From positions 248,001 through 312,000 of the forward strand of contig CAWCOA010000018.1 of NCBI GenBank assembly GCA_963797085.1: 64,000 nt of DNA, in the 5' to 3' direction. Positions 44,501-53,344 of this stretch are shown here, in pieces. The notes beneath the pieces were generated by a model, which was not told the origin of the DNA, ran no database searches, and saw nothing but the letters and a program-made list of their open reading frames with translations. Numbering within the stretch: the stretch's first letter is position 1; each line of letters opens with the position of its first letter. The position numbers and the translations under genes were made by a program. The DNA is from JASJBU01 sp963797085. GTDB taxonomy: Bacteria > Pseudomonadota > Gammaproteobacteria > Chromatiales > Chromatiaceae.

Positions 44501-45166
44501 GTCCAGCCGCTCTGTAAACGCGGTATACAGGGGCGCTACCCCCTTGCAAAACAGACCCAACGGGAAGTTACACTGTCTGACTTTGGCGCGTTTTTTGGCC
44601 CCGGCGGATCACTGGATAGTTTTTTCCAGGAACAGATAAAACCTTTTGTAAATACCAACAGCAGGCCCTGGCGCTGGCGCAAGGCCGGCGGCCACCCGAT
44701 GGGCATCTCGACCAGCAATCTACGCCAGTTTGAAAGGGCCGCGCATATTCGCGACACCTTCTTTGCAGGAGGCAATCAGCCTGCTGTCTCTTTCAGCCTC
44801 AAACCCAGTTATCTCGATGCAAGTGTCGGCCGTTTCTTGCTCGACCTGGATGGTCAAAAGATCACCTACCGCCATGGACCGGCGCGTACCACAAAAATGC
44901 TCTGGCCCGCCCCTGATGCGACGGGCCGTGTCAGCATCACCTTCGAAGATCTGAATGGTAAGAGCGTGAGTCATACAGAAGAAGGACCCTGGGCCTGGTT
45001 CAGGCTACTCGACAGGATGGAGGTCAAGGATACGCAACAGGCGGATCGTTTTATGGTCACGTTCAATGTAGATGGCCATACAGCCCGTTTCGAATTGCGC
45101 GCCAGCAGCATCCTCAATCCATTTCGCATGCCGGAACTGGAGGAGTTCCAATGCCCGAGACTATAA
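41591..45166 (+). CDS. tssM: T6SS inner membrane protein TssM (IcmF)
   Basis: This 1191-residue protein has two N-terminal membrane helices, a P-loop GPPGSGKTTALINSGLKFPL with LLDTAGRYTTQDS, a third helix near residue 450 (GALGLTALTALAWTTSF) and a long periplasmic region ending in the DUF3304/TssM C-terminal domain. Overlaps tssL by 4 bases and tagF by 16. Intact length is normal. Confidence 0.95.
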   Translation: MMRAIIEFFKKRWVIQLLGVIALSAILWFVIPLFTLENKVFWVRLGAILFLLTLWVINLAWSKLKAKKADQQMMEEISQTENAALDQSAEELEILNERFDEALSVLKKSHDGGRFSGGQYLYELPWFIIIGPPGSGKTTALINSGLKFPLSERFGKDAIRGVGGTRNCDWWFTDDAVLLDTAGRYTTQDSQESLDSSAWLGFLDLLKKHRKRRPINGILIAVSVSDLLLQTNEERSQHARAIRNRIQELNERLGVRVPVYMMFTKCDLVAGFTEFFEDLGRDDREQIWGMTFPLDDKMDQEAPVGFFAQEFDALLQRLTDRMIARMHQERDIQRRTLIYGFPQEMASLREPLKSFLDETFQTSRFESRPLLRGVYFTSGTQEGTPIDRLLGNVAQSFGLDRVSLPAFSGRGRSYFIQALFRRIIFPESTLAGTDRKVEKRRAWIQRGAYAGALGLTALTALAWTTSFTRNQMAIEKLENQIETYQTKIPDQPYTGADFSSLLPPLDDLRQAAEIYGEDVPLSMGLGLYQGNKLGPAANAAYQRVLQGPFLHRLAQRLEEHLQNRSQKEFLREALKAYLMLGKTEYLKPDNLKLFMSVDWANTLPGENDKQNRLLKHLDALLGGRFKAVPLNQNLVNEARLALTEIPLSRQVYVAIQQQAAADNDLDFHLNSALGRHGDLVFSSAEGELQQARIAGLYTKKGYYKRFLPNSEKLAQQALTENWVLKEEQASEASEAELQRLMAEIEAYYIEDFIRLWRDLLNNLKIVKLNGLTHAVEVLDVVSGTASPLRKLLQAVEANTTLSRLPPELIPSIPGKEAAAGAADAASDLSSKAQSQQYRLQTLMNAANKAGLSATGEAQQDVAIRQVDDSFERLNLLVQKRGDNPPPLEALIGDLGDLLNFLADLEAGGDSAALDAAKASGGARDPVKLLRRRAKRLPQPLNNWIYALSERGWSAVVGSSRNQLSSIMQSDVQPLCKRGIQGRYPLAKQTQREVTLSDFGAFFGPGGSLDSFFQEQIKPFVNTNSRPWRWRKAGGHPMGISTSNLRQFERAAHIRDTFFAGGNQPAVSFSLKPSYLDASVGRFLLDLDGQKITYRHGPARTTKMLWPAPDATGRVSITFEDLNGKSVSHTEEGPWAWFRLLDRMEVKDTQQADRFMVTFNVDGHTARFELRASSILNPFRMPELEEFQCPRL

Positions 45167-45942
45167 CGGGGTCAACTGGCAGCATGGGATTTTTCGGAAA
45201 ACTCCCCAGTCATGGGGACTTCGTATCAAGACATCTACCACGAAGCTTCACTGATCCCTGGGACAATTGGCTGCAATCGGTGATTGCAAACAGCCGTGAA
45301 CAACTCACGGAGGGCTGGCTGGATATCTATCTGACCAGCCCTATTTGGCGATTCGCACTGTCCCCCGGGCTTTGTGGCGACACACCTTGGAGCGGCGTGG
45401 TAATGCCAAGCGTTGATCGGGTGGGACGCTATTTCCCACTCACCCTGGCTATGCAATTGGCGCGTGATTCCAGCCCCATGCAGCTGTTTACCGATGCCAA
45501 CGACTGGTTCTCAGGCGCCGAGGAGCTGGCTTTGAGTTCACTGGGTGATGATTTCAATATCGATGACTTTGACAGCTCCATTCAACATCTAAAGCCACCC
45601 CACATATCCGCCGGACCAGAAGCACTACGGCCTTTCAGCACCAGCCGCTCGGCCTGGCAGTTCAATCTGACCAGTGTCAACGGATCTCGGGAAAACATGG
45701 CCTGCATCAGCCAGGCCCTGCTCACTAATCAGTTCCAGACATACAGTCTATGGTGGACCCAGGGTTCGGAACACGTCAGTCCAAGCCTTTTGATTACCGA
45801 AGGATTGCCCCCGATCAGCAGTTTCTCTGGGCTACTGGACGGTAACTGGAAAAAATGGGGATGGGGACAATACAGACTGCCGCTAGGTCAGGACAATGAA
45901 GCGGAGCGTGGGGTAGACTCACTCAGCCAGCAGTTTGAATGA
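45151..45942 (+). CDS. tagF: T6SS-associated protein TagF
   Basis: This 263-residue protein shows GFFGKLPSHGDFVSRHLPRSF, IWRFALSPGLCG, VVMPSVDRVGRYFPLTLA, the TagF signature. In studied systems TagF represses T6SS assembly, acting opposite to the phosphorylation pathway. It overlaps tssM by 16 bases and precedes pppA by 102 bases. Confidence 0.93.
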   Translation: MPETITGSTGSMGFFGKLPSHGDFVSRHLPRSFTDPWDNWLQSVIANSREQLTEGWLDIYLTSPIWRFALSPGLCGDTPWSGVVMPSVDRVGRYFPLTLAMQLARDSSPMQLFTDANDWFSGAEELALSSLGDDFNIDDFDSSIQHLKPPHISAGPEALRPFSTSRSAWQFNLTSVNGSRENMACISQALLTNQFQTYSLWWTQGSEHVSPSLLITEGLPPISSFSGLLDGNWKKWGWGQYRLPLGQDNEAERGVDSLSQQFE

Positions 45943-46044
45943 GACTGGCAATATTAATATTAGGCAGCAGAACGACAGCTTATAAGAATATTCAGGGTCG
46001 GGCTTCTCCCATTAAATAATGATGCGCTTTTAATAGTTCAAACA

Positions 46045-46791
46045 ATGGCCGAACATAACCGTTTTTTGTGGGATTCTGTTGCTCTCAGCCATGTCGGCAA
46101 GGTCCGCAAGCTCAATGAAGATGCTTGCCTGGAGCGCCCCGACTCTGGACTCTGGGTCGTCGCAGACGGGATGGGAGGACACAGTTCTGGCGATCTGGCC
46201 AGCCAAATGATCGTTGACACATTCAGGAAAGTCCCTCTGCCTGACAGACTCGTGGATAGAGTGGAGTTGATCGAGGACGGGCTGTTGGAAATCAACCAGT
46301 ATCTCCGCCAGGAGGCATTGCGCCGTGGCACCAACACCACTATTGGCAGCACCGTCGTGGTCGTTCTAGCCTATGCTTATCAGCTCATCTTACTTTGGGC
46401 CGGCGACAGTCGGGCCTACTGTTTCCGCAAGGGTCAACTCAAACGCATCACACAGGACCATACCCAAGTTGAGGAACTGGTCGAACAGGGAGTGTTGTTA
46501 CGAGAGGATGCGGAGAGCCACCCTGCCGCTAATGTGATCACGCGGGCAGTGGGCGCAATGGATGAACTCTATATCGACCAAGATCACCATGAGATACAAC
46601 CCGATGATATCTATCTGCTGTGCAGCGATGGATTGAATAAAGAGCTTTCAGAACACGATATCGAGAGGTATCTCTCCACAGGCAGAAGCGTCGAAGAGAC
46701 CGGGCAGTTGCTGATCGACGAGACATTGAGGCGTGGAGCCCGTGACAATGTCACCTTGATTATTGCCCATGCCGTGGACAGGACTGCCTAA
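46045..46791 (+). CDS. pppA: PP2C-type phosphatase PppA of the T6SS
   Basis: This 248-residue serine/threonine phosphatase has HVGKVRKLNEDACLE, VVADGMGGHSSGDLASQM (metal-binding DGMGG), WAGDSRAY, DHTQVEELV and CSDGLNKEL, with the metal ligand Asp pairs in place. PppA removes phosphate from the FHA protein and opposes PpkA. The kinase partner gene next to it is broken. Confidence 0.93.
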   Translation: MAEHNRFLWDSVALSHVGKVRKLNEDACLERPDSGLWVVADGMGGHSSGDLASQMIVDTFRKVPLPDRLVDRVELIEDGLLEINQYLRQEALRRGTNTTIGSTVVVVLAYAYQLILLWAGDSRAYCFRKGQLKRITQDHTQVEELVEQGVLLREDAESHPAANVITRAVGAMDELYIDQDHHEIQPDDIYLLCSDGLNKELSEHDIERYLSTGRSVEETGQLLIDETLRRGARDNVTLIIAHAVDRTA

Positions 46792-46797
46792 TTCGAG

Positions 46798-47273
46798 ATG
46801 ATGGATATCAAGAAAGCACTTGACGCATTTGTCCAAAGTGCGACTCGAATTCAATGGACTACTGCAAGTTGTTGGCCAGGTGCCAGCTGAACACTCGGCA
46901 CCGATTCCTGAACTAGTCGACCGTGTCAACGCATTTTATCGCGAAGGACGTCTACCAACACAGCTAATGGGGCATCTCTCCAGGAAGGTCAGGGAAAGCC
47001 GGCAAACCTTGCCGACACCCTCCTACCCGCTCAGCAGGTTCCGCCCGGGATTCCTGGGCCTGAAAATGTCAATGTCGCTCTTCAAAATGCCTGGGGGTTG
47101 ATCAACTATATTGGAGATGTCCAGGACGGGTAAAGGTCGATAACTCATTCGGCACCATGGGTGGACATTGCAATGGCCCCTCGAGAGAATGCACTATTAA
47201 AACCAGCCGTAGTTACAATGGCAAAGGAAACTGTTTGACAGGCTTTCGTCTTCTGAAAGAGATCAGGTGCTAA
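46798..47273 (+). pseudogene. remnant of T6SS kinase-type gene with internal deletion
   Basis: The start (ATG 46798 or 46801: MDIKKALDAFVQS) leads by a frame change into LEFNGLLQVVGQVPAEHSAPI and FYREGRLPTQL, a linker-like N-terminus. A second frame change gives GKPANLADTLLPAQQVPPGI, and a third joins to NAWGLINYIGDVQDWV and CLTGFRLLKEIRC, the end of a SUMF1-type domain. The kinase domain I would expect between these parts is absent. The first part resembles N-termini of T6SS PpkA-like kinases as I remember them. At least three frame changes and the missing middle show decay. Confidence 0.6.
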
Positions 47274-47275
47274 GC

Positions 47276-48600
47276 ATGACGACAACCCAGCCAGCCCTGT
47301 CACTCAGAGAACTCGCCAAAGAGTTTGCCGACGGCAGAATTGACCGTCATACTTTTCGTCGCAGACGAGCGCGCCTGATCGATGAACTGGCCGCTTATAC
47401 CCCCCCTGCTCCACGCCAGCAGACAAATCGTCGTGAACCTGTTAGCCATGTCCCCATCCCCCCTCAAGTAAAAACTCAAAGCAACAAATTCTTGTTAGGT
47501 TTGTTAGTCGCTGCAGCATTTTTAATTATTCTATTAGGCATATTTTTTTTCGCCACCAGCGATAGTCGTGAATCGGCGCAGGATCTTAATAACCTATCCA
47601 AGACAGGTTCCTCATTACAATCAATGGACACCGCTCCAACCCAAGATGTTGTATCCAGCAAGATTGAGAACGATCCCATCAAGAATTTCATGGCTGTAAA
47701 GGATTGGACTCCTGAGAGCCGCAATCATCTTATCCTGCAGTGGGATGCACTTTCTCCAGAATCAAAAGTGCTCTCAGCTTAACATCATGGTTTCTTTCGT
47801 TCAGTTCTAAGCTACGCACCATGATCCATGAGGAGCGCGGGCTCACTGGCGGTGAAGTATCTACTGAAGTCAATTCGTTGATAGCTTTTGCAGCCCACAT
47901 GTGACTTGACTTCAAGCCGATTCCAAAAGCTGCACCTAATCCTTCAACTGCCATACCGGTTGCTCATAAACCATCAACTTCGATGTCAAAAGCAGTGACA
48001 CCCAGAGTTAAACCTTTGGCGATCCGCTCTCCAATACAGAATCAAGCAGATAGCCTCGATATTCAAACAACAAACAGTTTAGAGACTACCCGCATCCCGG
48101 AGCGGAAATTAAACATTAAATCCACAGAGATCACTGAGAAAGCACCAATCCCGGTTGCTGACTCACCGGTAAAAATGGTTGAGATCCCCGCCAGGACAAG
48201 GCAAAACAACCTGTCTACGGCAGTCAGTTTTAATGAGACCAGCACAAGACTGGAAATGGAGAACTACCGGCCTCTCGCCACCCATGGAAAAATCCCAATA
48301 TGCAGGGATGATGCCGAAGAGTACGCAAAATGGCTTGCTATGCTTAGTGGTCGCGGATACCGACTGCCCACTGAATCTGAATGGGAATATGCTGCCCGGG
48401 CCGGTACCACCACTGCCTACCCGGTTGCAAAGTCTTATCTCGCTACCTACGCCCATTTTTCAGATCGAAGTCGCGCTGAAGCTCCGCTACCCAGAAGACC
48501 ACAGAAAACCAATCCCAATCAATTCGGCATTTTCAACCTAGCCGGCAATGTTAGAGAGTGGGTACTAGAGAGTTGGACCAAGGGAAATGTCATTGGCATT
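47276..48600 (+). pseudogene. broken SUMF1/formylglycine-enzyme-like gene of the T6SS cluster
   Basis: The 5' part (47276-47782) reads MTTTQPALSLRELAKEFADG then RRRRARLIDELAAY and a membrane helix (FLLGLLVAAAFLIILLGIFFF). After 47782 the frame changes and an in-frame TGA occurs near 47902 (EVNSLIAFAAHM stop). The 3' part (47983-48654) holds a SUMF1 core, DDAEEYAKWLAMLSGRGYRL then PTESEWEYAARAG and FNLAGNVREWVLE. The domain stops near 48590, where the convergent glycosyltransferase ends, so its C-terminus is lost. Confidence 0.7.
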
Positions 48601-49822
48601 TCTCAGCCGCTGTTTCAAGTATATTGTCTATTTGAGCACAAAACTTCCGACTAACTGTATCCCACTTGTATTCATCTTCAACAAGGCATCTTGCAGCCAT
48701 ACCGATCTGTTTCCTGGCCTGTTTATTACTAGAATATTCAAGTATTGCTTGTGCGAACGCCTTGGGACTTCCAGCATTTATATAATGTACTCCTGGAATG
48801 GCGGGTATCGCTTCCATACCAAGCTGATTTGATATGACAAGACGTTCAAGCGCGAATGCCTCAAGTACCTTGTTCTTAAGGCCACTTCCAATTTGCATAG
48901 GATTCACCATGATTGGGATCCTTGATACAAATTCATAGAGGTCTTCCACATAGCCTGTAAGTGAGATATTTTTATGCTTTTCTGCCATTTTTTGCATCTT
49001 CAATGATGGATTCCTACCAATAATAAACCAATTGATTTCCTTATCTGAGAGATATGGTAAAAATATCTCATCATAAAAAAATTGTACTGCAGTAGTGTTT
49101 GGTGAGAAATCGAGCCCTCCCCAAAACGCTATACCACCTGTTATTTCATCTACTCGACCCCAACTTTCAGTTAACAATGAAGGGTTAACACCATTAGGAA
49201 TATCAATTATTTTTTCTTTGTGATGAGGACACAATCTTCTCAGATAATCTCTGTCGACCGGAGAGACGAGTATGACAAGATCGAAAACACTACTAAGTTC
49301 AGCATCGACATGTCGTATACGTTCAAGTAATACTTTTTCTCTGAGTTTTGCAAGCCATCCAAGATCAGCATATTGGCTTCTGTATCTCCTTTCAGCAGCG
49401 AGGCTACGGCAATCTATCGAATCCATAACCATGGGTATATATTTAAAAGGTTTCACATATTCCGTTAGTATATGTGAATGAGTGATAATAAGATTGATTT
49501 CCCACTTTTCAATTAATTTTTTTATTGTGTCAGTAATTCGCTGGAATTCTTTTGGTAAAGCAACACATGTCTGGTCACCTGTTGCAAAATACAAATGCCG
49601 GAGAACAGATTTTGATCCGGAAGGCGCTGGTATAATCACAATATCATTGTATAACCCCTCCATCTTGAGCGAACGATATCGTTCGTCCTCCTCACCAAAA
49701 GCCAACAAATAACATCGGTGATGCTCTGATAACCCCTGAGTCAATGGAAAGACACGTAGCGTGTTGCCATTGAAATAAACTGGATATGGAATTATTTCAT
49801 TAAAGATGAGTAGATTTGCCAT
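48590..49822 (-). CDS. GT4-type glycosyltransferase
   Basis: This 410-residue cytoplasmic enzyme has a GT-B layout: N-terminal PYPVYFNGNTLRVFPLTQGL, a central DLVILVSPVDRDYLR hinge, then IPNGVNPSLL, AFWGGLDFSPNTTAV, and the donor-side GSGLKNKVLEAFALERLVIS. It recalls the PEP-CTERM/EpsH-linked sugar transferase group. It is 185 bases downstream of the Ldh2 gene and read in the same direction. A decayed relative occurs at 62,868-63,446 on the other strand. Confidence 0.85.
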   Translation of the reverse strand: MANLLIFNEIIPYPVYFNGNTLRVFPLTQGLSEHHRCYLLAFGEEDERYRSLKMEGLYNDIVIIPAPSGSKSVLRHLYFATGDQTCVALPKEFQRITDTIKKLIEKWEINLIITHSHILTEYVKPFKYIPMVMDSIDCRSLAAERRYRSQYADLGWLAKLREKVLLERIRHVDAELSSVFDLVILVSPVDRDYLRRLCPHHKEKIIDIPNGVNPSLLTESWGRVDEITGGIAFWGGLDFSPNTTAVQFFYDEIFLPYLSDKEINWFIIGRNPSLKMQKMAEKHKNISLTGYVEDLYEFVSRIPIMVNPMQIGSGLKNKVLEAFALERLVISNQLGMEAIPAIPGVHYINAGSPKAFAQAILEYSSNKQARKQIGMAARCLVEDEYKWDTVSRKFCAQIDNILETAAEKCQ

Positions 49823-50007
49823 ATTTATATTATTCTAAATAGGGGCTGACCTATTGGGAAACAAAAAAATAGGGAAGTGCAAATAACTTATCGCATGATA
49901 GTCAGTGATCAAGGCATCCTTAGAATTGTTATGCCATAATTGTATTTTTTTGTATTTTGTTATTTAAACGAGCATTGTGTTTGCACATACGTGTTAGCTG
50001 AAGATAG

Positions 50008-51063
50008 TTAATCCTGCGATTGCCAGGGAGCTTGAATGCCATACACCTGGGAAAGATCTAGCAAATAACCCCGTGTTATTTCATCAAGTGGCACGCCCTG
50101 CTCGAGGTTGTATGCATAGTTTTGCCAACGCGTTTCACCGGGCAGCAGAACTTCATTATCACCATCGCTCGAGGTTTTCATAATGTCAACGAGTTGCTCC
50201 ATGCGTTGATAATAAATCTCCATTTCCATCCAGCGGGAGATGTCCAGCGCCAGAAAAAAATGTCCATTACTACCATTGTCTTTAAAATTATTATACATTG
50301 AGGCAACATCGTGAGATATCCCTGCGCCGGTGATGACAGCAGAGAGTATCTCAACCATCAGCGCCAGTCCATAACCCTTGGCGCCGGCCATCGGTAACAT
50401 CGTGCCGGAAGAAAATTTTTTCGGATCACTTATCGGCTTACCCTCGGCGTCGATCGCCATGCCTTCGGGCAGGGGTTTGCCTGCGCGTAAACACTCGCGC
50501 ACTGTGGAGCCAGCGCCTGCCGATGTCGCCATGTCGAGTAGCAAGTGATTAGCGTCACGACGCGGTGCTCCAAATGCAAACGGGTTGGTACCTAGTGCTG
50601 CCTTGATGCCACCGTAAGCCGCCACCTTTGGAAATGAATTGCTCAGCGCCAAGCCGACCATGCCGGCTTCTGCGGCAAGATTCACATACCATGCACCGGC
50701 TCCGAAAAAATTGCTGTTGCGTACACCCACAACACCGATGCCATGTTTAGTGGCGAGATTGATCGCGCGTTGCATACCAATTTCACCAGCATAATGTCCA
50801 AAGCCATGGTCGGCATCGAGTAACTGCGTGGCGTTAGCGGTATTGTGGAAAACAGGTTTGCATGGCGTGTTGAAGAGGCCTTTTTGCATACGTTGCATAT
50901 GAATATGCAAGCGCAATACACCGTAGTTTGAGCGTCCGACCAGGTCGCTCCAGACAAGAATGCGCGCGACTACATCGGCCTGTGTCTGGTCAACACCGTA
51001 AGTCAGCATGATCTGGCGAACATATTGCTGCAGTTCGTCATGCGCGACGCGAATATCTGTCAC
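50008..51063 (-). CDS. Ldh2/malate-lactate-type NAD(P)-dependent dehydrogenase
   Basis: This 351-residue protein belongs to the Ldh2 (type-2 malate/L-lactate/ureidoglycolate/delta1-piperideine-2-carboxylate) family: LHIHMQRMQKGLF, LDADHGFGHYAGEIGM, GVVGVRNSNFFGAGAWYV, AALGTNPFAFGAP and MLPMAGAKGYGLALMVEIL are in the usual places. It reduces a 2-oxo acid or a cyclic imine; the substrate is unknown. Overlap with the upstream ATP-grasp is 4 bases (ATGA). Confidence 0.88.
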   Translation of the reverse strand: MTDIRVAHDELQQYVRQIMLTYGVDQTQADVVARILVWSDLVGRSNYGVLRLHIHMQRMQKGLFNTPCKPVFHNTANATQLLDADHGFGHYAGEIGMQRAINLATKHGIGVVGVRNSNFFGAGAWYVNLAAEAGMVGLALSNSFPKVAAYGGIKAALGTNPFAFGAPRRDANHLLLDMATSAGAGSTVRECLRAGKPLPEGMAIDAEGKPISDPKKFSSGTMLPMAGAKGYGLALMVEILSAVITGAGISHDVASMYNNFKDNGSNGHFFLALDISRWMEMEIYYQRMEQLVDIMKTSSDGDNEVLLPGETRWQNYAYNLEQGVPLDEITRGYLLDLSQVYGIQAPWQSQD

Positions 51064-52244
51064 GATCCCATTTTCCTTAAGTTACTCATCACCAACTCAG
51101 CCGTACTGGTAATGAATGGCCAGGGGTCAGTCAACTTAAATACCGGCAACACTTGCCTGCGAAACAGCAGACTACTTATCCAGCCCCATGTTGTAAGTTT
51201 GCCACGTTTATGCAATTCTCGAAATGAATGAAAATCACGCAGCGGATACCACATGTGATGGAACTGCTTATATGTAGCATACTTCGGAACCTTCTGGTTG
51301 GTTAAATGGCAATAGACAATCCAGTCTGTTGGCATGCCAATTTTAATTAACAGTTCCTGTACCGCTGTAAAACGCGAATTGACCTCGATGACCTTGAGCT
51401 TTCCATCGCGTGTGTCGCGCTTGAACTCGATATTACCCATACCACGGAAACCAATACTGGTAAAAAACTTTTTCCCGAGCTCCGCAGTTTCCGGTATCCA
51501 TTCCGTTACGTGATAGGAAGCACCGCCTCGGTTGGTCGGGTAGCGACGGATAATGCGCTTGGTCAGATGATAGAGGTGATTACCCTGGGCGTCGATATAA
51601 GTAAAGTAACTACATAATAATGAATCTGGACCAGGGATCATTTGTACGACCATGATTTCAAGATTGTGCTCGAGTGACAGGCATGCCTTTTCCAGTAGTT
51701 CGTCAAAGCTGTCTTTGATGATAAACAGCTTGCGGTCGAATACTTTCTGGAACTTATGCGAATGTATGGGCTTGACCATGACAGGAAATGTCACTGCTTC
51801 ACGGATAGCCTCAACATCTTCGATACTATCGATGTTCCAATAATCCGGTGTTGGCACGTCGACGGAGCGGGCCATTTCCAGGGTCTTTTGCTTGTCGAGC
51901 ATAGCTTCGTGGATAGCGGGAATGAAATCATCGAGAATATAATCGGTCTCCAGCTGATCGCGGTATTTATTGAGAAATTCAACAGCATCGTCTCCGCAGG
52001 CAAACAGTATATGACCCTGCAGGGGTTTGTTGTCTGACAATAATAGTTCGCACCAGTAGTCTTCTGCGCTGCCTCCGTCAGGAAGTGATAAGGCCTGGGC
52101 ACAATAGCGTGAATGCATACCGAGGTGCCCACGTTTACCGCTGACGCGCACGGAGACGCCGCGCTTACCGAGGTTTCGGGTGATGGCTAGGCCGTTTTCG
52201 GCGCCACCCATGACCAGGACCGGTGTTGAGGTATCGTACTGCAT
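51060..52244 (-). CDS. ATP-grasp ligase (CarB-like)
   Basis: This 394-residue protein begins VLVMGGAENGLAITRNLGKRG, a pre-ATP-grasp Rossmann, then DKQKTLEMARSVDVPTPDYW, FPVMVKPIHSHKF, and the metal-binding IEFKRDTRDGKLKVIEVNSRFT of ATP-grasp carboxylate-amine ligases. It is likely to form an amide or thioester-like bond using ATP; substrates are unknown. Starts 16 bases after the upstream ATP-grasp stop. Confidence 0.85.
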   Translation of the reverse strand: MQYDTSTPVLVMGGAENGLAITRNLGKRGVSVRVSGKRGHLGMHSRYCAQALSLPDGGSAEDYWCELLLSDNKPLQGHILFACGDDAVEFLNKYRDQLETDYILDDFIPAIHEAMLDKQKTLEMARSVDVPTPDYWNIDSIEDVEAIREAVTFPVMVKPIHSHKFQKVFDRKLFIIKDSFDELLEKACLSLEHNLEIMVVQMIPGPDSLLCSYFTYIDAQGNHLYHLTKRIIRRYPTNRGGASYHVTEWIPETAELGKKFFTSIGFRGMGNIEFKRDTRDGKLKVIEVNSRFTAVQELLIKIGMPTDWIVYCHLTNQKVPKYATYKQFHHMWYPLRDFHSFRELHKRGKLTTWGWISSLLFRRQVLPVFKLTDPWPFITSTAELVMSNLRKMGS

Positions 52245-52260
52245 GCAAATGATTCCTGGA

Positions 52261-53328
52261 TCAGGGATAAATTACGCCTTCATGACTGCTAAATATGTAG
52301 TCCAGTAAAAGTTGGGCTACCGGCGTGGCGTTTTCCGGGCTGGAGATCAGATAGTGATGATGAATACCCGGTGTGGTATTGATTTCATTGATGACGCCAC
52401 CGCTTTGTTCGAGCGGTACCGTGATGTCGGTAGTGATGATATCCAGGCCGGCGAAACTGATATTCAGCTCTTTTGACAGGCGCGCGCCCAATTCGATGAT
52501 ATCTTTATGTACCACAGTGCTGACCTGGTGGTTTTCCTGCGTCGTGTTTTCATTCACGGCGTGCTTAACTTTGATGTGTTGCCCGATCCCAGGGACCGTA
52601 TTCAGCGACATGCCCTGGCGTGAGAGTTCCAGGCGGCAGTCATCGTCGATTAACAGCGGACTCAGGGCCTGCACCGGCTTTTGCTCTAGCCGCTGCCGGC
52701 ATTCGCTTTCAATCAGTTTACGCAGACTGCTTTTACCATTGCCAATTACACAGGGTGACTCACGCCGAATCGCATCGATGAACTTACCGTTTATGTACAG
52801 CAGGCGGTAGCTGTCGCCATCGATGTGTTCTTCGAGTAACAGCTTGGTACTGTAACGCGCGGCGCGCCGAACGGCATGCTTGAGATTGTCGACACTGGTT
52901 ACATTGCTGGTGACACCGCGACCGCCACCGGTACCCATGGCAGGTTTTACAACGATGCGTTTGCTGCTTGAATCAAAAAAATCAATAATGCGTTTTGTGT
53001 CGTCGGCATCGATTAAGCAGTAGCTTGGAATATGGCAATCTTTTTTTTCAAGTAGATCATATGTCATCCCCTTGTTGCCAAAAATCCTCAGGGTCAGGTG
53101 GTCGTCGAGCATGACATTCGACAGGTTGACAAAAGTCGCCATGCCGTTGCGTTCAATTTTAAGAAAATTGTCCTGCCACTGACTGCAGCTTGCACTACTG
53201 ACCATGGCTGCCTGCTGCCAGAGATCGCGGTAGTAAATTGCACGCAAATCAAAAAACTGCCGCCAGGTACGGCGGGTTTTCAAGTCAAGGTAATAGGCAA
53301 GACGATCAAGTCCTTTTCGAAATTCCAC
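52261..53328 (-). CDS. ATP-grasp ligase, cyanophycin-synthetase-like
   Basis: This 355-residue protein holds only the ATP-grasp part: VVKPAMGTGGGRGVTSNV, LLEEHIDGDSYRLLYINGKF, SLRKLI, VPGIGQHIKVKHAVNENTT, SFAGLDIITTDITVPL and VINEINTTPGIHHHYL. This resembles the ATP-grasp of cyanophycin synthetase (CphA), but the Mur-ligase half is missing. It may ligate an amino acid or similar amine to a carboxylate. No cyanophycin genes are near. Confidence 0.82.
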   Translation of the reverse strand: MEFRKGLDRLAYYLDLKTRRTWRQFFDLRAIYYRDLWQQAAMVSSASCSQWQDNFLKIERNGMATFVNLSNVMLDDHLTLRIFGNKGMTYDLLEKKDCHIPSYCLIDADDTKRIIDFFDSSSKRIVVKPAMGTGGGRGVTSNVTSVDNLKHAVRRAARYSTKLLLEEHIDGDSYRLLYINGKFIDAIRRESPCVIGNGKSSLRKLIESECRQRLEQKPVQALSPLLIDDDCRLELSRQGMSLNTVPGIGQHIKVKHAVNENTTQENHQVSTVVHKDIIELGARLSKELNISFAGLDIITTDITVPLEQSGGVINEINTTPGIHHHYLISSPENATPVAQLLLDYIFSSHEGVIYP

Positions 53329-53344
53329 GGTGTGTTAGAGAGAT

